Source of the DNA: Leucaena leucocephala
Taxonomy: Eukaryota > Streptophyta > Magnoliopsida > Fabales > Fabaceae
DNA: 64,000 nt
NCBI GenBank assembly: GCA_037074615.1
Contig: CM073522.1
Span: forward strand, 31,742,962-31,806,961
Reading direction: 5' to 3'
The position numbers were made by a program, and so were the translations under genes. Positions 36,601 to 47,872 of this stretch are shown one piece after another. Position 1 is the first letter of the stretch, and each line of letters begins with the position of its first letter. The notes under the pieces are model-generated. The model did no database searches. It had not been told where the DNA came from and saw nothing but the letters and a program-made list of their open reading frames with translations.

Positions 36601-39600
36601 TAACAAGTTTGAGATTAAACTTTTCATTATAATACCTTACAATACATTAAAATAAATTATAAAGAAAGCTTATCTTTACTTGAAAAGAAGAAAACAAAAT
36701 GTAAAGCATAAGGCTATGATAAGAGAAGAACATGGTACAAACATGATAACATGAATGTCAACTCAAAGAAAGGGAACCAATACAGAGTAAGATATGAACA
36801 TATGCGGATTGCATGCTATATTCTTTATTCCTGGATTGTCAAACAGAAATTCCCCTATAGAAGAATTTGTTTTTAGTTATTGAGGAACAATTGATCTGCC
36901 TAACTCTCTGGAGCAATTTCTTATAATACGTGTAACATTGTCACAATAATAAGGTCAGAATCTTGCTGTTCTTGTGATCCTTTGGCATATTTGGTAGGAA
37001 AGAAATGCTTAGATATTCATGGGCTTCTTTGCTGAAGACATATAGAGGAAGATTATCAATAAAAGTTCTTCAATAACAGATATTGGCACTCAAATGAGAT
37101 TAAGAGCAAAAGAAGTCAGCATTCTATTATTATTTTTCATTTGGTCATTAATTTATTCGCGGTTCTGAATATATCATCTATGAAATGTACCTTTGCAGGA
37201 GATAGACGCTTTTCACGGTGGAAGGGATCAGTAGTGGATTCAGTGATAGGAGTCTTCCTTACTCAGAATGTTTCAGATCATCTTTCAAGGTAAGTTAAAA
37301 ATCTAAGACTCACACCAAAATTGTCCATGATAGCAAAGGAAATTGGACAAAAAGCTTATGCTTTCTTTTGCTTCTTTTTCAGCTCAGCCTTCATGTCTCT
37401 AGTAGCAAGGTTTCCTCTTAAGTCAGAAAGTGGCAATAGATCATGCTGTATTGTTGGTACAGAAAAATTGGTTGAAAAACCAGAAGTCTGCATAGTAGAT
37501 CGAGAAAGATTAAGTCACCCAACCTACCATCAAGGTTTTGTGCCTCCCCATGATACAAGTGAGCACTGGAGAGACTGCGAGACCTCAAGAATAAAAATAA
37601 GTCTAGAAGGTCCATATAACCAGAGCTCAAAGGATGAAATCATACTGTCACAAGATTCCCTTGATCACTCAATTGCTGAAGCCGCCAGAGGGATAAGATC
37701 CTTCTTAGGTTCCAATTCAGAAGCAGAAAGCCGAACAACTGGGTGTGAACCCTGTAAGGCTCAACTTTTAAATTCAACAAATTCTGTACAGGTAAGGAAG
37801 ACCACACTGTTCCAAGAATTTTACAGTAGTGTAAATGGAGTGTCGCTGTTTGATGAGAGAACCAAAGATGGACCGGTTCTACATGCAAAATATGCCAAAC
37901 AAAACTCAAAATCAGGTGAAACTGATGATCTTATTTCGCATTCAGCATTTAATCATCCGATCAATTTTGGAAATTCACAAAAGCGAGTGCCTGAAGTTTA
38001 TTCAACAAACTGTGAGTTACATGAATTAGAGGCACTTGGGATGTTGAAAACTTCTCAAATGAATGGTAAGGAGTCTTCTGGGCCAGAAACTACTTCCCTC
38101 ATCAACAAGTTAGAAGATACTGACTGTGGGAGAGTCAGCATCCAGGATGTAGAAGGAAGTGTAGATAAAGTGACTGAGAAGCAATATGGGCCAATTAAGT
38201 CCCAGGAGTTATCAACAATTAGCCCATATGAACCATTAAGTGTTCATGTTATCCAACTGCAAGATAACTCTCCATCAGGATCTGAGACAAATCATCATCA
38301 ACCTTTATCTGGCCATCATATTGCAGGTAAGGAAATTTTAAAACCCAATGGCATGCCATTAATAGAATCAGTAAGTACCCCTCAGAAATTGAGCACAATG
38401 CAATATGATTCAGTGAAGAATTCTCCTAACATTTGTAATCACATGGAAGGTTTTCATGCTGAAAAAAGAATATCTGAGGTAAATGGACTAGCCTACTCGA
38501 ATGATGGAATTGCTGAACCGAAGCCACAGGAGCAACTTAGCACTTCTGGCACCATAAATATAGAGAGCAAACAGAAAGTTTCAAAAAAGCTTGAGACTGA
38601 GAAGATGAACAAAGTTAATTGGGATGATTTAAGAAAGCGATCTCAGGCCAATGGGACAAAAAAAGAAAGGAGCAAAGAAGCAATGGATTCACTAGACTAT
38701 GAAGCACTGAGACGTGCCTCAGTTAAAGAAATCTCTGATACTATTAAAGAACGAGGAATGAACAATATGCTAGCAGAACGAATCAAGGTATTTTCATCAT
38801 AGGACGTTAATTGAAAGCCATTGTTTTTTCTTCCCTTAAGATATTTCTTGAGAAAGCATGTTTATTGTATTGCAGGAATTTTTGGACAGACTGGTTAGAG
38901 AACATGGAAGCATTGATTTGGAGTGGTTAAGAGATGTTCCTCCAGATAAAACAAAGTATGCGATTTCCAAAGCCTAATTTCTTCCATCAATAGAGTTTGT
39001 CTCTGAAAACGTTTAACCACATCAAGAACTGACAAAACATTTAGGCAGCATATGGTATACATTAATCATGCCTTTTTATTTGATTTCCATAAAAATCTTC
39101 AACTGCAGAGATTATTTGCTAAGCATACGTGGATTGGGGCTGAAGAGTGTGGAGTGTGTACGGCTTCTAACGCTTCATCATCTTGCTTTCCCAGTAAGAT
39201 TTACTTGAAATACATTTGCCACTTCCCAGCTAATCCAAATCATCAGGAAGTTTTGTAACCGATTTGGTCACAATGACACATATCTGTAGGTTGACACAAA
39301 TGTTGGAAGGATAGCAGTTAGACTTGGATGGGTCCCTCTTCAACCACTTCCTGAATCACTTCAGTTACACCTCCTTGAATTGTAAGTCTATTTTGCTAAT
39401 CACTAAGCATATGTATTTCCCAAATGAAAATTGCTAATTACTGTGCTTGTAGGTATCCAGTGTTGGAAACAATTCAGAAGTATCTCTGGCCCAGATTGTG
39501 CAAACTTGATCAGAGAACCTTGTAATAACATTACTCTCCCCAAAATCTGCATTTATCACAATTCATTCATGAGTCATGTGTTACAGGCATTACCACTCTA

Positions 39601-42600
39601 ATAGCATAACTAAATCTGTAACTAACGCACACATTACACAATGTAGGTATGAGCTGCACTACCAGATGATTACCTTTGGAAAGGTATGATTATAATTTAT
39701 TTTCAATGTAGTAGTGCATTGAGAAGAGAAAGGAAGAACCAATGTTGCAATAACTGTGTTTTATGGGCAGAGAAGGAGAACTTTAAATTAACTCATGCTC
39801 CAAATATGCAGGTTTTTTGTACAAAGAGTAAACCAAATTGCAACTCATGTCCCATGCGTGCAGAGTGCAGACACTTTGCAAGTGCTTTTGCAAGGTCAGC
39901 TACTTCAAATATTTTGGTTTCATTATATACTCCCTCCATCTTAAGGAAATTACATGAATGGAAGCATATAATGATTAAACTTTTTGGTTGCTTGAGTGTT
40001 GAGATACATTTGTTAATCCAGAAAAACGTGCAATTTCCAAAGCTTGAGCATATTAGATTTAAATACAATTTAATTCAGAAAATTCCCATGGTTAAAATAA
40101 ATTAGTTATCATGTGAGCTACAAGAAATCAAAGGTTAAAGATATAAATGGACAAAAAACGTTATCAAGTTTTATTCTAGCTTGGTCGTAACTATAAATTC
40201 ACCCCATAAGCCAATGCTTTGCACTGAGTTTGAGAAGAGTTGTACTATTTTGGGCTTATGAATAATGTGGCTTGCTATACATTTTACATCATGTATAGAT
40301 TTATCTTTGTGAGAGGAGATTCGAATATGCTCTGATTTCATTGATATGAGAATATTACAATATATTCAGCATGTACATTAATGACAGAATGGCGCTCTCA
40401 TTGGAAATCTGGGAAGAAAGAATAAAATCCTAAGTCTGGCTATTTACATAGGGAAAGAAAAGGAAATAAATCAAGACATGTAATTTCTAATTAATACAGC
40501 GATTTCCACAATATTATACATGGATATTGATAACAGTTAACAATGTAAAAAGTCAGCTGCTCCAAATGAAGAAATAAAAGCAATATGTGCAGACTAGATA
40601 CAGTTGAACTTGTAAACATTTTAAACTCCTCTAAAAATTAATTTTTCTTGTAGAAAAAAATATTTCATTAGGAAGAAACTAAACGCCCTCTCAACTCTCT
40701 ATCCTCACACTCTACTATTGATTCCAAACTTGCTTCCCTTGTTCAGTTTTTCTGTCTTTTTCCTAGCCCATTGCATGTTTGTCAGTCCCTCTATATCCTT
40801 TTTCTTTTCAATGCCGTATTCACTTCTGCTTGCGTCACTTATCAAATCACTATCCCTATTTTTTGATTCATTATTCCAGATTATTTGATTAGTGCTGCAG
40901 CAAGTACAATTAACCGATTGCTAACCATGATGGTGCTTTCCATTATAGTGTCTTTGTTCTGGCATGTTAATGCAAGTAATATTAAATATAAGGGTAAGAA
41001 GGGAAAAGAAATGGAAACTAAATTATTATCCTAAACTGCATGTCCACTTAAATCATTGGCAGAACAACAATGTGCCAATTCCTGCCACTTCCTGTCTCAT
41101 CTGGCCCAAAAGAGATCCAATGGGCCACATGTGAATCTGAAGCATATAAATTTGGGAGTTTGATGAGGAAAGTAAAAGATAACACATTCTTACTAAGCCA
41201 TCCAGCGAGCTGAGAAGTCGATAGGACAGATGATTAAGAAGCTGATAGGAGAAGCGCAGTATGTCTATGTCTTACAGCTACTAGTATAGAATGCTTGGTG
41301 AGGTATTATAGATGGCGGTTCTTACCATCTTGACAAAGCACTTTCAAGGGTGGATTCCTTACACCTACCTCCTTAAGTCCGATCATTTACTTCTGTTTCC
41401 TTAAGCTACGTTGCTCTAGCCACCATATATGAGCAGCTTCGATGGTTTTTTTCTAAGCTGAAACTAACCATTTGTTACAGTGCCCGCCTTGCATTGCCTG
41501 GACCAGAAGAGAAAGGAATGGTGTGTAATTCCGTTCCCATTGCGACTGGGAGAAATTCTATTTTCAATATGAATGCTGCGGTACTACCTCTCCCTGCTAA
41601 CAATTTGCTTAGAGAAGCAACTTCTGAAATTCGTGAGTGTGAGCCAATCATTGAAGAACCAGTAACACCGGAACAAGAGTGCCCAGATACACAGGCATTG
41701 GAAAGTGACATTGAGGACTCGTTCTGGGAGGATCCTGATGAAATTCCAACTATCAAGCTCAATACCGAAGAGTTTGCAATGAATATACAAAACATATTGC
41801 AAGAAAACATGGAGCTTGTGGAAGGTGACTTGTCTAAGGCACTTGTTGCTTTAAATCCAGCTACAGCCTCTATTCCTACACCAAAATTGAAGAATGTGAG
41901 TCGGCTACGGACAGAACACCATGTGTAAGTATAGCTTGGTTTCATTTATAACAGAAAAAGTAATGCCAAAAGTGAAAAGTTTGAAACATTTGTTAAAAAC
42001 ATCCTTCATCACATGGAAAATGTCCAACTTCAAATAGTTCTTTTTGCACCTATGCCACACCTGAATCACCCATAGGAAAGGGTAGGGCTCAGCTATTAGT
42101 TATTAATAAAATAAGCGTAACTTTCTTTATGACCTTGTAAAAAGATGTCTAACATCTTCATTTTTGACAGGTAGAAATTGCAATACTGTAGCTATAGTCA
42201 TAAGGATATTAAGTATAATCACTCATTATCTGAATATTTGACAAGTCCCCTATTTTGTTTCAATGAAACTACAAATGATTGTTTTACAACTTGCTTGATG
42301 CAGATATGAGCTTCCGGATTCTCATCCTCTCTTGGAAAAGGTCAGTTAACTTTGTATTGCAAAATTGAGTAATAAGCTTCATCAGACTCAGTTTTATATT
42401 GGCTTGCTTGCTAAAATTTACAGATGGATAAGCGTGAACCTGACGACCCTAGTCCATATCTTCTTGCAATTTGGACACCAGGTAAGCAAAAGACGTGTAA
42501 AATAATCTCTATTAGTGAACAGATGATGTTTTCCTAGACTTTCCCTTTCCTTTGTATGTAAACCAGAAAACCTGTAATAGAGTATAAAAAAGTTAACTTC

Positions 42601-44000
42601 CTTTATTTAAATTAAAATTTAAAAACCTTAAAATGACGAACTTCATGTTTATAAGTGATTATGTGAGATCATAGAAATATTATCAATGCACAAAAATATT
42701 AAAGAAAGCCAGAGAGGAATGTACAAGTGAACCAAAGGTTGGATCATATTACTATTCCTGCAGCACGTTAAGGACACAGATAACTTAGAATCATCAAAAT
42801 CTACTTATAACCACTTCTGCAACGCTGAACATTAGGTGAAACTGCAAATTCGATTGAGCAACCGGAGAGAAGATGCAAATCCCAAGACTCTAACAGCCTA
42901 TGCAATGACAACACATGCTTTTCATGCAATAGCGTTAGAGAAGCTAATTCGCAAACAGTCAGAGGAACTCTCCTGGTAAGACTAACTTGTGATGATAGGA
43001 GAATGGAACAATTGTTTTCTTGCCTTTTTTTCCCCCTTAGCTGATATTAAAATTAATCCTTTTGCAGATACCTTGTAGAACGGCAACAAGAGGGAGCTTT
43101 CCACTAAATGGTACTTACTTTCAAGTTAATGAGGCAAGTGTACTATTGGTTTTGTCGCCGACCTCAACAGAAGTCTACTCTCATTTAAATTCATTACTTA
43201 CTCAAAACGTCCATAAACCTTTTATAAACATGCAGGTATTTGCAGATCATGCATCCAGCATTCAACCCATTGATGTCCCTAGGGAATGGTTATGGAATTT
43301 GCCAAGGAGGACTGTGTACTTTGGAACATCTGTAACATCCATTTTCAGAGGTAAAATTTCTACATGTTCATCTGCTACTTGTCTCTTCCTATACAATATA
43401 AATCATCACTCACCAGAAATACCTATGTCTACTAGGTCTCACAACTCATGGGATTCAACAATGCTTTTGGAGAGGTACGCAGATCTACTTCAATAATGAG
43501 TGTTATCTTATCTGGTTACCATGCTAGTCACATTGATGATAGATAGAAGATGGAAATTTTCAACTCATGCAAAACTGAAAAAACTGTTTTCTGACTAATC
43601 CATGCAGCAAAACTACAAAATTATACATAAGAGGAAGCCATTTGATTCACTCACGCATACTTCTAGGATGCTAGATAGGGAAAATTTTTAATCTACTCAA
43701 GTATGTTTGCATGTTCAGTATGCATGAGTATGCTAGAAAAGCAACACAACAATGGTCTCTTCTAAATTCTAATTGATACCAATTACAAAAATGATGCTAA
43801 CTCAAGTTTAAAGAGGGCTAAATTACTTCACATATTATTCTATACAGCATATTTTTTACCAATTTGATCCTTCATTTTCAGGGTTTGTTTGCGTCAGAGG
43901 GTTTGACCAAAAAACGCGTGGGCCTCGCCCTCTTATGGCCAGATTGCATTTTCCAGCTAGTAGATTAAATAGAGGGGAAAAAGTGAAAACAAGAGATTAA
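33648..44000 (+). CDS. DME: DEMETER/ROS1-family 5-methylcytosine DNA glycosylase
   Basis: Nineteen exons: 33648-34323, 34513-35967, 36047-36403, 37199-37289, 37383-38787, 38876-38955, 39109-39193, 39290-39381, 39453-39521, 39647-39683, 39812-39894, 41481-41924, 42304-42340, 42424-42481, 42836-42975, 43068-43133, 43236-43350, 43436-43474 and 43882-44000. They join to 1815 aa, the size of DEMETER rather than ROS1. In order: GSWVPVTPEKP (about residue 20); a lysine-rich region (about 350-400); domain A (KWWEEEREVFRGRVDSF to VDSVIGVFLTQNVSDHLSS, about 800-860); the helix-hairpin-helix with Lys in RGLGLKSVECV (about 1367) and catalytic Asp in PVDTNVGR (about 1385). Then come four 4Fe-4S cysteines spaced C-x6-C-x2-C-x5-C (about 1452-1468) and domain B, ending GPRPLMARLHFPAS. 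The family excises 5-methylcytosine in the nucleus to start active DNA demethylation. All key residues are present. The intron after exon 16 has a GC donor. The assignment to DEMETER over ROS1 or DML is inference from length. Confidence 0.93.
35084..35221 (+). repeat. 69-bp in-frame coding duplication
   Basis: Two adjacent 69-bp copies (35084-35152 and 35153-35221) encode the 23-residue unit TRKSCRKALNFDLE.. and TRKSGRKALHFDLE.. within exon 2 of the glycosylase. They keep the frame and add a second basic RKS-RKAL block next to the lysine-rich region. Confidence 0.88.
39895..41480. other. Long intron 11 of the DEMETER-like gene
   Basis: This 1.6-kb intron separates the Fe-S exon from the exon coding domain B. 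It contains a TACTCCCTCCAT-like sequence near 39927, similar to the start of common plant MITEs, but I find no matching end. No coding sequence is evident. Confidence 0.6.
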
Positions 44001-44949
44001 TAGGATATGTTATGGGAAATTTACCAGAAAGTGTTAGTATTGCTGACTGAGTGATAGAAGATTGTTGGCTAACATACTTTGCTCCTTACATATTGTTTCT
44101 TTGGTTGAGTCTGACAGGAAAGAAGCCATCAAGTCAGCAAGAAAACCGAGGAAATTTTAATTTAAGATTCAGAACCTCAAAGCCAGTGGGATTGAACTGT
44201 AAATCATCTTCATTGGAGCCCAAAGCAGCAATTCTTTGAAAAATAGTTGATATTATACCAAAAGCAATTGTAGTTAATTGCATTATCATTAATAAAAATA
44301 TCATTCAAACGTAGGAACTGATCATGTACTGTGTAATTGAATGAAATAATTAGAGAAGTTTATTCTTTATCATAGCTACTCTGTTACTTTTAAATTCAGT
44401 ATACTTGATAGTTAATAGGGACGTATCAGTTAAAAAGCATCTCACTGAAGGAAGATGTCCACTATGAGGTGACCCTAATCGCCTCAGATAACAAGCATTG
44501 ATCCCATAATGTGAGCAATCACCAAAATTTAACTTTTAAACTGAACCATACTTTTGAAGCATGAGCCCTAACTCATTCAATCTTAATTAATCGATAAAAG
44601 CCATTCGTATAGAGAAATCGATGGAAGAAATAAAAATACAGAGCACTTTAATTACTCTAATTCTCCATCACATAAGTATAATCAATAATTAAACTGAGAA
44701 ATCAGGCTAACCGTATCCTAACCTAAGTCAGGATTTTCCCACTACCCTTGATCAAAACCATTCATATAGACTTCTTCCGTTTAAATTTCTCTTGACATCC
44801 AAACACTCTAACGACACGATTATTATGCGCTGATTTATGCCCTGATTTATTACGCGCCACTTTGTGCATGGATTATGGGTATATGTCATGTCAGCCTCGA
44901 GCCCCGTTGAGATTGTTTTAGGTTTTATAATTGATTAATGGAAAAAAGT

Positions 44950-45455
44950 TTATCTAGTATTTCAAATTAGTTTTAGAAAATTAATTTGCATCTAAAATAT
45001 TTAATAGTATAATTAATATTTTAAATTAATTTTAGAGGTATGATCAACATCCTAAAGTGTTTAAATTAATATAATTTCACCATTTTACTATCAGAAACAT
45101 AATTTTTTTGTCCGAAACATGTCATGTAAGTTTTTTATTTCAATACATTATTACTTAAAAAATTATATTTATCATATTATTTAAAAAATATATTAAATAA
45201 ACCTTAAAATTGATATTGTATAGAACTCAATGTGAACATTGAGAAATTTTATGGTTTATTTAGAGTAATTTATTAAAATAATATTATACATAGGGCATTT
45301 TAAATAATAATGTGTCGAAATAAAAAGTTTATGTGGCATGTATCAAATAAAAATTTATATTTTTGTTAGCGAAAGTGTAAAATTATAACAATTTAAATAT
45401 TTTAAGATATTAATTACGCTAATTATACTCTTAATTATGTTAGAGTACTTCTGAA
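44950..45455. mobile_element. Foldback (MITE-like) element
   Basis: The left arm (about 44990-45232) and the right arm (about 45238-45440) are imperfect inverted copies. Pairs include GTCATGTAAG-TTTTTTATTTC with its counterpart GAAATAAAAAGTTTATGTGGC, and the central AAATAAACC with GGTTTATTT. The loop is very short. No open frame is present. The ends are uncertain. Confidence 0.6.
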
Positions 45456-45544
45456 ATTAGGTCCTTACTTATTTGACCTTTACCCTTGATTAATTGAGTG
45501 ATAATTGATCATGACTAATACATACGTGCAATGGTACGGAATTT

Positions 45545-45810
45545 AAGAAATTAATTATTAGGGAATATTGTAACTTTTTATAATTACTCCCTTCCTCCTG
45601 TTCATATTGGACGGTTTCTAAAAAAAATTTATAGTCCCTAATATAAATTATTTAGAGAATTATTAATTAACATTTCTAAGAAATTAATTATTAGGGAATA
45701 TTGTAACTTTTTATAATTACTCCCTTCCTCCTGTTCATATTGGACGGTTTCTAAAAAAAATTTATAGTCCCTAATATAAATTATTTAGAGAATTATTAAT
45801 TAACATTTCT
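45545..45810. repeat. 133-bp perfect tandem duplication
   Basis: Copies at 45545-45677 and 45678-45810 look identical throughout. The unit contains ACTCCCTTCCTCCTGTTCAT, similar to the end of some plant MITEs. Perfect identity means a recent duplication, or an assembly artefact. Confidence 0.93.
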
Positions 45811-46059
45811 AAATTAATAAAAACGAGGATTTGATTCTAATTTAGTGTTTCTATATGATTATTGGAATTTTTTGTTTTTCTCTCACTTTTCCTTTGATTT
45901 ATATTCTTTAATAGAGGTAAAATTAAAATAATTAATTTAAAAACAAATTTAATAAGTTAACTACTCTTCCAATTCCGATAAAATGGTTCATAGTGGCATA
46001 TAAATATAAATTTGAAATAACAAAATTGATAACAATGTTTATAACTTTTTTTATATATA

Positions 46060-47030
46060 TATTGACAAAAAAATTACTCATAATATAAAGTCGTGAGTTC
46101 AAATCTCATTATTGAAGACTTTGTTAACGAGTGATCTATAAATACCTCCATAAATACTCTTTAAATATGTAGTATACCCTAACTCTAGTAGGGGTGTTCA
46201 TGGGCAGGGCTGGGCAGGGCGACCCCCCTGCCCGGTGCCCTGCCCAGAAAAAGCATGGGCTGCATTTTGCAGCCCGATGCCCTGCCCTCCCCGGTAAAAA
46301 CCCTAACTATTTTGGGCTGGGCGTGGGCGGGTTGGGCATGCCCAAGTTGTGATGCCATGCTCATGTTATAAAAAAATCAGCAATTATAAACTTCTAAAAT
46401 AATATCATATTCATATGTCTTCAAGAGTTAAATAATATCTATAATCTATTAAAAATAAGATAACAAAAAGATAATAATTAAAGTTTTGAAATTCATTGCA
46501 TATAAAAAAATCTTGAAGTCTAAGTAGTTTATAATTACAACTTTACATCAATTTTCCAAATGTTGACAATGATGAAGTATCTAAAAAATAAAATAAATAA
46601 TTATAATTTATAATATAATCATATTATGATTAATAAAGTTAAAAAAATTAATGTAGTTATAAATATTAAAAGATGCAACTTACGTACTTAACTACTTATA
46701 TTTCTAAAATGACACTTTAGTCACCAGTAACTATCATATTCTCCCTTCTAAGTGTAGCATCTATGGAGAAAATAAAAAAAAATAAAAAAAAAGGGATGCT
46801 CATGGGCAGGGCAGGCAGGGCAACCCCCTGCCCGGTGCCCAGCCCGAAAAAAGCATGGGCTGCATTTTGCAGCCCGATGCCCAGCCCTGCCCTATATTTG
46901 TGGGGCTGAGCAGGGCTATTTTTTCGCGGGCTCGGGTGGATATACCGGGCCGCGGGCTTTATGAATACCCCTAAACTCTAGTGAGTCTCTAAGGCCTAAG
47001 TCACTTAAATTTTATTCTATAAAAAAAGTA
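46060..47030 (+). mobile_element. SINE-like sequence interrupted by a hAT element
   Basis: The flanks of the hAT copy (about 46060-46188 and 46974-47030) resemble the SINE-like copies at 57346 and 62660. The shared order is GTGAGTTC-type B box, then GTGATCT, TACCCTAAC, and a T-rich end. Similarity is weak in places, so the ends are approximate. Confidence 0.45.
46181..46981 (+). mobile_element. hAT-like non-autonomous element, copy 3
   Basis: The element (46189-46973, 785 bp) is flanked by exact 8-bp duplications AACTCTAG at 46181-46188 and 46974-46981. The ends are TAGGGGTGTTCATG and, reversed, TAGGGGTATTCATA. GC-rich modules lie at both ends in the same orientation, each with the perfect hairpin GGGCTGCATTTTGCAGCCC (46257-46275 and 46857-46875). 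The middle is AT-rich and noncoding. Confidence 0.9.
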
Positions 47031-47872
47031 AGCTTATCACACCTACACAAATGAGTATATAATAATTTTTGTTATACTCTTTTAATTTTTAATATATGAC
47101 ATATTTAACTAATTTTATTAGATTAAAAAAGTTAATTAAACTTATTAATATTGTATGTTATTTTTTAAAACACTATTATTATATTTATTAATACTCATTT
47201 TAATAGGGATAATTTAAAAAAATTATATTAAAAATAGGAGGAGTATTATTAATTGGACTGATTGTTATTAGATTTGTTTTTTCAACCAAGAGGGCTGATG
47301 TTTTTTTTCCTATTTTATTTCCATGGCATCATAGTTTGTTATATATTTATATTTCTATTCCATTCCATTCACTCCTGAGAGACAGAATTTGGGCACTCGG
47401 GAGCAAAAATGCAGGCCCGGGCCGCAATTGAATAATTCATTAAAAACATAAATAAATAAATAATGTTTATGCTTCCGGTCATTCATCCATGGGATAGTGA
47501 AAAACTGGGTGTTGACATTCAATGTATCAATCCCATACGAGCATGCATCAAAGGACCCAAAGGCAAAGCAATCAATATGTGCGTTCGTTTTCTCTCACAG
47601 CACGAACCAACCCCACCACTTACAACACATCCTTGTCTGATCCCCACAACTTCAGAAACAGCCATCTCTCTCCTGAAATCTCCATTTCTCTTCCCACAAT
47701 TAAGCAATAATGGCATACACCGAAGCTAGTACTATGAACTCTTGCTGCTCCTGTTAAAGTAATTTGGGCTCTCATATTCCAGAGGCTGTGACTTTTGTTC
47801 AAGAGGTGCTGCTGAATAGGTGCTTTTATTTTTCTGTTTTTCGAAAGATTCCTGAATCGCTGTCCCTGCAAA

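Larger units (their letters stand above)
44001..47872. other. Spacer between the glycosylase and kinase genes
   Basis: This begins with probable 3' UTR (to about 44300). It then holds a foldback element (about 44950-45455), a 133-bp tandem duplication (45545-45810), and a SINE-like sequence split by a hAT element (about 46060-47030). The kinase upstream region follows. A 5' leader exon of the kinase may lie at about 47460-47870, but its limits are not clear. Confidence 0.55.

Noticed and set aside
39927..40110. Stowaway-like start (TACTCCCTCCAT) in glycosylase intron 11
   Set aside because: I could not find the matching inverted end or a TA duplication.
44051..44239. Possible extra terminal exon after the glycosylase stop
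   Set aside because: The gene ends naturally at 43998-44000 after the family-typical HFPAS region. This part fits 3' UTR better.
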